Shown here piece by piece: positions 57,001-64,000 of a DNA stretch of 64,000 nt. A model generated the notes under the pieces. That model was given only the letters and a program-made list of their open reading frames with translations, did no database searches and was not told the origin of the DNA. The stretch comes from Blepharisma stoltei (lineage: Eukaryota; Ciliophora; Heterotrichea; Heterotrichida; Blepharismidae), in the NCBI GenBank assembly GCA_914767885.1, contig CAJZBQ010000023.1:623501-687500 (forward strand). Direction: 5' to 3'. Position 1 is the stretch's first letter; each line of letters opens with the position of its first letter. The translations under genes were made by a program, and so were the position numbers.

Positions 57001-59382
57001 TTGCGAATTAGGATTTTTTTTAAATTTCGAAAAAAAATATTTTTTATAAAGTTTATATATAAATTTGTTTTTAAAAAACAAAATTAACCCCCCTCCGTAA
57101 GTGAACAAAATTTTTTTGTTCACTCACGGAGGGGGGGGAGTGAGGTAATCTCAGTTTCACTCACTCCCCCCCCTTTAAATTGGAACAAAATTTTTAGTTC
57201 CAATTTAAAGGGGTTTAAGAAAATTTTTTTAAAAAAAAAATTTCAAAAATTTATCGAATTAGATTAATAAATTTGTTTAATAAAATGCTATTTACTCTTT
57301 ATCCTTTAAAAAAAAGCAAGATATAACTAAAATTTTATTATTAATTAATACGCCACTATTAATTGGTATCAAAACTATTTACACAAAAATTATTATTTTT
57401 ATTGATAAAAAAAAAATTTTAGAAAATTTATCGATCAAAGTGCTAATTTTGTTTAAATAAGATGCTATTTATACTCTATTCTTTAAAATAAAGTAAGAGA
57501 TAAGTAAATTTTGAATTTTTGTAAAGAATTCGTATTGAATTTATATCAAAGCTATTTAAATAAAAAATATCATTTTTATCAAAAAAATAAAATTTTTAAA
57601 AACAAAAAACATTAAATTTTTTTAAAAAATTTACAATTAAGGATATTAAATTTATTTAAATAAGATGTTCTTTATACTCTATTCTTTAAAGAAGAGCAGG
57701 ATATAACTAAATTTTTAATTTTAGTTAAGAAGAAACATTTAAATTATATCAAAACTTTTTACATAAAAATTATGATTTATATATATAAAATTTTTTATTA
57801 TATAAAATTAAATTTTGTTCCAATTTAAAGGGGGGTTAATTTCGTATTTCACACGACGACTATTTCATAACGACTATTTTGTTTTGGCCTATTTTGTTTT
57901 GGCCTATTTTTTTTTGGCCTATTTTTTTTTGGCCTATTTTTTTTTGGCCTATTTTTTTTTGGCCTATTTTTTTTGGCCTATTTTTTTTTGCCTATTTTTT
58001 TTTGGCCTATTTTTTTTGGCCTATTTTTTTTTGGCCTATTTTTTTGGCCGATTTTTTGACAATTTTTTAATTATTTTTACTAATATTTGGGCATAATTCC
58101 ATACTAATTGTTTTAATATAATTTTTAATGTGTTTTAAACGATTTAACCAACAAAAAATGCACCCTTAACAGATTTCTTACTCCATGAATACTAATTAAT
58201 TGCTTTTAAAATTTCGAGAATTTTAGATTTAATTAGGAGTTTTTTCACTTAATTTACTCAATATTAATCGCGTAAGTAAAAGTCTCTGTTTCTCAATTAG
58301 GTTTTAGTCCTCTCAGCAGCTTCATGAATGAGGCTAGGCAAAAAAAATAGGCCAAAAAAAATAGGCCAAAAAAAATAGGTCAAAAAAAAATAGGCCAAAA
58401 AATATTATAGGCCTAAAAAAATAGGCCAAAAAAAAAAATAGGCCAAAACAAATAGGCCAAAAAAAATAGGCCAAAAAAAAATAGGCCAAAAAAAAATAGG
58501 CCAAAAAAAAATAGGCCAAAAAAAATAGGCCAAAAAAAAATAGGCCAAAAAAAAACAGGCCAAAAAAAAATAGTGAAAAAAATAGGCCAAAAAAAAATAG
58601 GCCAAAAAAAATAGTCGTTATGAAATAGTCGTCGTGTGAAGGAACTGGTTAATTTACCAAAAAAGTGGAAATTTTACCTATATTTTGTTCCAATTTAAGG
58701 GGGGGGGAGTCAGCGAAATAGTCCAATTGTTCTAGCTTTTTACTGTAGACGCTGCTGGCCTATCCCTTTTAAACTTTGAACCCGCTTCCTTCGAGGTAAA
58801 ATCCAATATGAAAGCAGACTAGGGCTAGGCTCTGCACAATACCGGAATTTCTTACCTAGCCCATGTATCTATTTATAGATAAGAAAAGTTCAATCTTTTC
58901 AAAAAAACTTGAATAGGGATATTACAAAGCCAAAACAAAGAGAAGAAGCAATAAAAGTTTTTCCTTCAGACTCTACAAATGGCCAATGCAATATCAACAG
59001 ATCAAATATCATATTCAATGAGCCCTTTTGTATAAATAACAGCAGACCAATTAATTTCACAAATGAATTAGCATATCCTAGGTTCAATGAAGATGAATAT
59101 TTTAATAATTCCAGAAGATCTTATGAAAAAGAGGTTAAAGTTAATATAATTAGGGAGGAGTATCTCCCTAAAAGCAAGACAAAAAATCGTCCAAAAAAGC
59201 AGCTTTCTACAAAACTTGATCCTTTTTCAGATGAAAGAAGATTGCCTTTTATATATAACCCTGAAAAAAAGTTTGCAAATAAATTTATTTTGAAAAGCAA
59301 TGAAAAAACAAAAGTTAGTGATCTATCATATACAACTAAAGACTTTTGGAATAATTTCAGCGCCACTAACCCTTCTATTTAA
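54010..59382 (+). CDS. Cytosolic carboxypeptidase (CCP/AGBL, M14 family), split by a 2.6-kb nested insert
   Basis: 912 aa after removing a 16-nt intron (54293-54308) and 56274-58878 plus one repeat. CCP enzymes remove glutamates from tubulin tails and polyglutamate side chains on axonemes. The CCP-type N-domain ([20 protein letters not shown]) is followed by the M14 zinc site: [16 protein letters not shown] (His and Glu ligands, about residue 364), [33 protein letters not shown] (third ligand, about 459) and [11 protein letters not shown] with the catalytic Glu (about 535). A long acidic tail follows. The insert would end the protein at LYLNLNLL; the repeat junction reads [20 protein letters not shown] and adds about 165 residues. 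Whether that tail is truly expressed needs RNA. Confidence 0.9.
54293..54308 (+). other. 16-nt spliceosomal intron in the carboxypeptidase gene
   Basis: GTATATTTCAATATAG. Splicing joins NAYNS-type reading to [20 protein letters not shown] and corrects a frame change between two halves of the conserved N-domain. Confidence 0.9.
56760..57143. mobile_element. Family 1 MITE nested in R6
   Basis: TGA at 56757-56759 and 57141-57143. This is the longest and most regular family 1 copy: terminus CTCCCCCCCCCCTCCGTGAG, internal second copy at 56824, right hairpin CTCCGTAAGTGAACAAAA against TTTTGTTCACTCACGGAG. It lies within the retroposon-like R6 rather than in the gene directly. Confidence 0.9.
57164..58712. 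mobile_element. 1.55-kb family 1-ended element with GGCC/T-tract arrays, nested in R6
   Basis: TCA at 57161-57163 and 58710-58712, termini CTCCCCCCCCTTTAAATTGG and CCAATTTAAGGGGGGGGAG. The left part (57230-57780) is three diverged tandem units of 175-200 bp marked by ATGCTATTTATACTC. Next comes CACGACGACTATTTCATAAC at 57851, an array of GGCCTATTTTTTTT units (57883-58050), a central spacer, then the same array inverted (58335-58620) and GTTATGAAATAGTCGTCGTG. It shares TSD type and terminal bases with family 1 but not its core. Confidence 0.85.
57883..58050. repeat. GGCCTA-T(8) microsatellite-like array, with an inverted partner
   Basis: About 11 units of roughly 14-15 bp, each GGCCTA plus a T tract, matched in reverse complement at 58335-58620 (about 18 units). 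Translation in any frame gives a false membrane-like pattern of FLAYFF repeats; it is not coding. Confidence 0.9.
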
Positions 59383-59816
59383 AAATGGATTTTACTCGGC
59401 AATTGAGGAAGCTTAACTCTTATTTTGTAACGGATTTCAAAAAGTCTTGGCTACAAATATTTGAAAGAAAATCTAGTTTACTTTATAAAGTTTATGCCTT
59501 AAAATGCAAGCTGTATAAAAATTAGCTCGAGGTTTTGCTATAATAATTATTAGTTATGCATCAATACATTTTAATAAATTTCTTCATTTGTTGCTAGATC
59601 GTGAAAAACTTTTTTTTTTCCAAAAATAACTGTTTTCCAATAGTTTTAAAGAGGGATTAAGCGCTAAATCATTACATGAAACTCCTTATCATTAACTGTA
59701 AATTTATGATTATATTTATAATGACTATTAATCAAATTCCATATTTTATTGCGTTAAATTTATAAAATGCTATTTTTGCAATAGCCCATTTTCATTTTAA
59801 GTGCATATAGTTATAA
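59383..59816. other. Intergenic region with a decayed family 1 element
   Basis: From about 59400 to 59665 the sequence tracks the family 1 core in reverse orientation (TTTATAAAGTTTATGCCTTA, AATTATTAGTTATGCATCAA, AATAACTGTTTTCCAATAG, AGAGGGATTAAG), but both termini are degraded. The rest is AT-rich and should hold the channel promoter. Confidence 0.55.
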
Positions 59817-62800
59817 ATGGAGGATGAATTTGATAATGATAAACATAATGAATCTTTTGGAGATTCTCGTATCAACCAAACTAGAACTTCTATAATCACA
59901 TTTAATCGAAGAACAGTAACAATAGAAGAAGATATCAGCAAAAACCCAGAATTAGCAGATTCAGAAGATTTAAATGGTAATTTTAAACTTAGAACTTAAA
60001 AAAGTCATAAGTCAGCCTGATTCAATTGTAAATATGCCTTTAAGACTACTTCTGAAGATTACTGGGACTTTATTTCAAATTGCATTAACTGTATTTTCAT
60101 GTATTATTTATGTTACTGGAACCTATTACAGTGACAGCAGTGGCGTGTTTTCTACACTTGAAATTGTGATTGCGCTTCTTTTTACTGTAGATTATCTTTG
60201 AGGATTTGTAAATGCAAAAGACAAAAAAAAGTTCATGCTGAAGCCGCTTAATTTAATTGATTTGGCCGTTGTTCTTCCTATTTTTATTTCACTTGTGGGG
60301 GTAATTTATATTCAGAACTCAAATAATGCTGATACATATATTCACATTAGATTTATAACGCTTAACGTCCCTTACGGGGTCACCTGTCCCAGGGCTTCCG
60401 CCTGCCTTTCGCCGCATCGGGCCCACCGGCCTCTGGGCCGACCAGTTTTGTTGCTCCAGGGCTCATGAGTGAGCGAATTCACTTGACATGGGTTGCTTTT
60501 CCGAAAATCCCATAAAAAATGGATTTTCTGGTCAGCTGTCTGCAAAAAGGAAAACACGTAGCCTGGGACATAACGCCCAGTTTCACGCTAGGGAGTTGCC
60601 CGATTGGTCCTAACAGACTTGGCTGAGCTTCCCCTTTCCAACTTCCGTGCCTCCTTCCCCGCGAGGAAAAATCATCCCTGAAAATAGGCTTGGGCTAGGC
60701 TCTGTACACAGCCAGAATTGCTTACCTAGCATTGCTGTCCCTTTCTGAAATGTAAAACCTTGCCGGATTTGATTAAAATATGAGTTGAGGCTGCATGGCC
60801 GGGATGCCATGCTTTAATTATCAAATAATGCTGATACAGTTTCAGTCACAAAATTATTCAGAGTAATTCGAGTTGTCAGAGTCTTAAGGTTGTATAGAAT
60901 TTTTACTGTATTTATTACTTAGACTACTGTAGATCCAAAAACATTGATAGAAAGGCCGCTTTTTGTAGCTTCTGATGTCACTCGACAAATTTTGATTGCA
61001 ATAATTTCAGTGTTTTCTTTAATTTTTATTTCAGCAGGAATTGTATTTACACTTCAGCAGACATCGAGCTTTAATATATCACTTCCAGTTGTAGGTGAAA
61101 CAATGACTTTTGACAAGGCGTTTTATTATATTATTATTACAACTGGTACTGTTGGATATGGGGATATGGCACCAACAACTAATCTTGCAAGAGCTTTTAT
61201 TGGAATTTTTATTATTGTGGCTGTTATTATAATGACTCAGCAAACATCAAGATTAGGAGAATTAATTAAAAGAAGCTCTCCTTATAAAACGCCATATAAA
61301 ACAGATCCTGGAAAACATGTAGTCGTTTCTGGAACTTTTAATGGAATTACTTTATATAGGTTTTTAACTCTTCTATTGTGAGCATGCAAAATTTTTTTAG
61401 CCTTTAGGCTTTTTTTTTTATGTTTAAATTTATTTTGCAAAAAAATCCAAATTTCACATATTTGAATATAAATGTATAAAATATATGAGATTTATAATAA
61501 TCATAAAATCTATAAATAATCATTGGTTAGAGAGGAATATTTATCTCAATAACTCTGCTGGATCACAAAATGTGGAGAGTAAGAGAATTTTATCATCCAG
61601 ACCATGACATGCCAATGAAAAAATGTAAAATTTTAATTGTGAGAAATGAACAGCCATCAAAAGAAATTCTTTCCATATTGAATCATCCTCTATACGAAGA
61701 AGCAGTTAGCTATTTAGAAGCTGATTTTATGAACGAACAAACCCTAATTGACGCTGCAGTTTCCATAAGTAAAGGCGTATTTATCCTAACCAATCAATAT
61801 CAAGATGATATTGGAGCTAGCGATACTTACGCAATTCTAGCATCAAGTGCCGTTAAAGAGCACTCAAACGAGATCCCAGTGTTTTTACAATTAATTAGAC
61901 CCGACCTCTTAATTCACCACTATTGAGCTGGCTGGGAAACTGGATTCAGTTCATGAAAACTGAAGCTGTGTATGTTAGCTGCCAATGTATTTATTCCTGG
62001 CTTCAGCACTTTAATGTCGAATCTAGTCACATCAAGCACAAATACCATGAAAAAGGAAGCTGAAAATAACCATTGGCTTTACGAATACATGATGGGATTA
62101 TCAAACGAAGTTTATTTGACTCCTTTCCCCAAGCATATTTATGGAGAAAAATTTTCAGAAATTGCCAAAAATCTTTATCTAAAGCATAATTCCTTACTCA
62201 TTGGTGTTCAAACCAAAATGGCAGACCCAGAAACATTGGAAATTCATTATGAAATTTTATTAAATCCTACTGAATATCAGATCCAAGAAGACGATAACGC
62301 GTTTATCATTGCTGCTGATATAGAAGATGCCAGAGGTATTGAAGACAGTACAATTACTGAAGTCCATGTTCCTGTATTTAGCGACGAAATATATGCTGAA
62401 TTTTCTCAATTTAAAACTCCAATAACAAAAAAGAGCGTCTGCAGAGACCTTGAAGAAAAGCATTTGATAATGTGGGAGCATGATTTAAGAGGCTCATTGT
62501 GGGATCATATTTTAATATTCGGAAGAATTGAACATTTGGAAATATTTTTAGATATTTTTACAAAAATCACAGAGCAGACTATATGCTATGTGTCAGATCA
62601 GCCTCCAGATGAGCGATGAGAAAGGATTAATCAGTCATATAAAGAAGCTTTTTATCTAGAGTGCTCTTTAATTGATGTAGAAGAGCTGTCACATACAGCT
62701 ATAAATTTTGCCTATCATGTAATTCTTTTAAGTACAAGAATTTCAGGCTCAGCTATGGATGATAGCGGAATCTTACCTATCGTCAATATTATTGAAGGAA

Positions 62801-64000
62801 ATTTTAGCTGTAAATTCACAGTTGAATTAGTTGATGAAATCAATATGAAATACCTCGAAAAAAAGCCATCAATTGAGCTTGAATCAATGCCTTTCATCAC
62901 TTAGAAATAAAATGATGGAAAGTGGACTCCAAGGCGCACTCCTTATGGAACGATAGAACCCATCCTGATGAAGCTGAAAACAGAGCCTCTATGCTCTTTT
63001 GAAGTAAGCTTTCAGGCTTGGAGATACATTGCCAAAGGAAAGTTTTGTTTCTCACCTGAAGGTTTTCCTGTCCCTGCCAGATGGGCTAGACAAGTTTTGC
63101 CTAGTACATGATCTTTTCTATTAGGAAGCATAGGGGCATCTCACAGACGATGGCTCTGCCCGAGGGAACTGAGCCTTGGTAGGTGCATAAGGTCGAAAAC
63201 CTAAAGGACAACCGTTAAGAGCCAAGGTGGGCAATGGCTAGTGGCTAGATCCACTTATGGATAGCATAATCGGTTAAGTAAGTTTCATCACTTGGCCAAG
63301 ATATGCAGCTTCTCACGTATTTCTTTCAAGTACCTTACTCTCCCATCCTTTATCAACTGCATTTTGTAAAATTTGGGAAAATTAACCTCCATCCTTGATC
63401 GAACAATTTTCATACAGTAAAATAAAACTCACTCCCCTTGCCCATCTCAAATCTAACTACCTATCTGTATATTAATGAATAAGAGGTTATACCGTATATA
63501 ATCTTTCATACGCAATTTCATTGCGATTCCTAGATATAGAAATTTCCCATAGATGACGCAGTTTGCCCTTGATTTTGCCCACTGAAAAAAATTTTTTGGT
63601 TTCGACCAGTACCATATGGTTTGGTCACACCAAAAAATTTTTTCAGTGGGCAAATCAAGGGCAAACAATGCCATCTATAGGAAAATTCTATATTTGTTAA
63701 TATATTGCATACTCCACTTTTGTGGCTAGCATAAAATATTTATATTGAAAATTTTCATTTAATAACAAATTTTTGGCGATCTAATGATGGGAGTTAGATT
63801 ACATTATCGCTCAAGGCTTTCATAATAACTATATCATTGATCTAATCCAAAGACTAATAATTTATGAAGATATTTATGCAGAAACTGGGATTGATGAAAA
63901 CTATCAAATAAATTCAATTGACCTCCCTATCTCTTTGAGTGGGAGAATCACATTTGGAGAAATATTCATATATTTCATAAATCTGCCGAGACCAGTCATC
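59817..64000 (+). CDS. SLO/BK-type calcium-gated potassium channel (partial, runs off the window)
   Basis: It starts MEDEFDNDKHNESFGDSRIN. Membrane part: S1 to S4, with S4 LFRVIRVVRVLRLYRIF (Arg every third residue) at about 174-190; then S5, and the pore with filter TTGTVGYGDMAP at about 264. Then RCK1 (PGKHVVVSGTFNGITLYRFL, ILTNQYQDDIGASDTYAILA) and the BK block WAGWETGFSSWKLKLCMLAAN. RCK2 starts near HILIFGRIEHLEIFLDIF. These match SLO channels, which let K+ out on voltage and a cytosolic ligand such as Ca2+. Required removals: introns 59975-59990 and 60902-60916, R2 (60337-60820 plus one repeat) and 61376-61581. After MPFIT near 62903 the join to DYIIAQGFHNNYIID near 63795 is unresolved. 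The C-terminus lies beyond 64000. Confidence 0.9.
59975..59990 (+). other. 16-nt spliceosomal intron in the SLO gene
   Basis: GTAATTTTAAACTTAG. Splicing joins SEDLN to ELKKVISQPDSIVN and corrects the reading frame ahead of S1. Confidence 0.88.
60319..60838 (-). mobile_element. Retroposon-like element R2 with 18-bp duplication, in the SLO gene
   Basis: Body 60337-60820 (484 bp) between TCAAATAATGCTGATACA at 60319-60336 and 60821-60838. It shares with R1 GCTTAACGTCC, CGCATCGGGCCCACC, ACGCCCAGTTTCACGCTAGG and GCTGCATGGCCGGGA, roughly 80% alike by eye. It interrupts the voltage sensor between S3 and S4; removal gives NSNNADTVSVTKLFRVIR. Confidence 0.9.
60902..60916 (+). other. 15-nt spliceosomal intron in the SLO gene
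   Basis: GTATTTATTACTTAG with an in-frame TAG. Splicing joins RLYRIFT to TTVDPKTLIERP in the S4-S5 linker. Confidence 0.88.
61376..61581. mobile_element. 206-bp IES in the SLO gene
   Basis: TA at 61374-61375 and 61580-61581. No clear terminal repeats; interior AT-rich with a run TTTTTTTTTT and a short hairpin AGCCTTTAGGCT. Removal joins YRFLTLL to REFYHPDHDMP within RCK1, matching the family spacing. Confidence 0.8.
62904..63786. mobile_element. Composite insert in the SLO gene: retroposon-like repeat, a family 1-like end and a palindromic MITE
   Basis: From about 62907 to 63340 lies a third copy of the element found in the MORN gene (GAAATAAAATGATGGAAAGT, CTCCTTATGGAACGATAGAA, CCCTGCCAGATGGGCTAGA). 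It is followed at 63384 by TTAACCTCCATCCTTGATCG, like a family 1 end, and 63535-63692 is family 2 copy 3. GATGGGAGTTA at about 63776-63786 could be the opposite family 1 end. Exact boundaries are not resolved because no single repeat pair gave a convincing SLO frame. Confidence 0.6.
63537..63692. mobile_element. Family 2 palindromic MITE, copy 3 (diverged)
   Basis: TA at 63535-63536 and 63691-63692. Arms as in copies 1 and 2 with several substitutions (AGATGACGCAGTTTGCCC, AACAATGCCATCTATAGG), so it looks older. It appears nested in the composite insert of the SLO gene. Confidence 0.88.

Larger units (their letters stand above)
56261..58891. mobile_element. Retroposon-like element R6 with 13-bp duplication, carrying two nested MITEs
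   Basis: Body 56274-58878 between ATAAGAAAAGTTC at 56261-56273 and 58879-58891. The outer parts (56274-56759, 57144-57163, 58713-58878) form one element of about 670 bp. Its right side shares ACTAGGGCTAGGCTCTG and TTACCTAGC with R1 and R2 but ends earlier, so it looks 5'-truncated if the family runs on the minus strand. The left side differs from R1 and holds a CACTATGGAT doublet. It is interrupted by 56760-57143 and 57164-58712. Confidence 0.8.

Noticed and set aside
57815-58605. Open frames of repeated FLAYFF and FWPIFF, like small membrane proteins
   Set aside because: They are translations of the GGCCTA-T(8) array and its inverted partner, exist on both strands, and lie in a nested mobile element.
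1-64000. Sequencing frameshifts or bacterial-style gene decay as the cause of broken frames
   Set aside because: Breaks coincide with GT..AG introns of 15-19 nt or with repeat-flanked inserts, and the rebuilt genes other than the edge-truncated channel keep length divisible by three.

Overview
The window looks like germline (micronuclear-type) DNA of a heterotrich ciliate, most likely Blepharisma or a close relative. Four things in the sequence support this. (1) TGA falls inside conserved protein domains at tryptophan positions, and genes end only in TAA or TAG. (2) Introns are tiny: 15 or 16 nt in five cases, with one of 17 nt and a candidate of 19 nt. (3) The DNA is AT-rich, genes lie on both strands, and spacing can be as tight as 7 bp. 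(4) Most genes are broken by inserts flanked by short direct repeats, and removing an insert together with one repeat copy restores the reading frame. For every gene rebuilt this way except the channel at the right edge, the final length is an exact multiple of three. The inserts therefore behave like internal eliminated sequences (IESs). Excision is inferred from frame restoration and was not observed.

Layout. 175-10277 (-): VPS13-like lipid-transfer protein with five inserts. 10740-11344 (-): UBE2K/Ubc1-like E2 enzyme. 11794-12744 (-): secreted Cys-rich protein. 13246-14561 (-): four-TM protein. 14569-16158 (-): MORN-repeat protein. 16415-17345 (+): EMC2. 17650-17913 (-): small protein. 19063-21795 (+): unknown large protein. 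21845-25135 (-): FAM184-like coiled coil. 25639-27853 (-): unknown. 28007-28732 (+): unknown. 28769-33031 (-): unknown, split by a 3.3 kb fold-back insert. 34010-35242 (+): ZSWIM2-like E3 ligase. 35497-37756 (-): coiled coil. 38101-39363 (+): amino-acid transporter. 39668-40234 (+): unknown. 41278-43858 (+): eIF3m. 43881-44705 (+): unknown helical protein. 44801-45740 (-): LITAF-domain protein. 46541-47315 (+): unknown. 47851-50235 (+): prolyl-tRNA synthetase. 50263-51765 (-): USP30-like deubiquitinase. 51850-52995 (-): Pumilio-family protein. 53421-53894 (+): unknown. 54010-59382 (+): cytosolic carboxypeptidase. 59817 to the right edge (+): SLO/BK-type potassium channel. The genes are ordinary eukaryotic housekeeping, membrane and ciliary-type genes and do not form a pathway or operon.

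The inserts fall into recognisable classes. Family 1 comprises MITEs of about 275-385 bp with CTCCCCC termini and 3-bp TNA duplications (TAA, TGA or TCA). Family 2 is a near-perfect 155-bp palindrome with TA duplications, in three copies. There are large fold-back elements of 0.8-3.3 kb, and short 72-206 bp inserts without clear termini. Finally there are GC-richer retroposon-like elements with 7-18 bp target-site duplications. One retroposon-like element inside the carboxypeptidase gene itself carries two nested MITEs. The most interesting points are that coding frames are restored at junctions lacking any TA dinucleotide, and that retroposon-like insertions with long duplications sit inside conserved genes.
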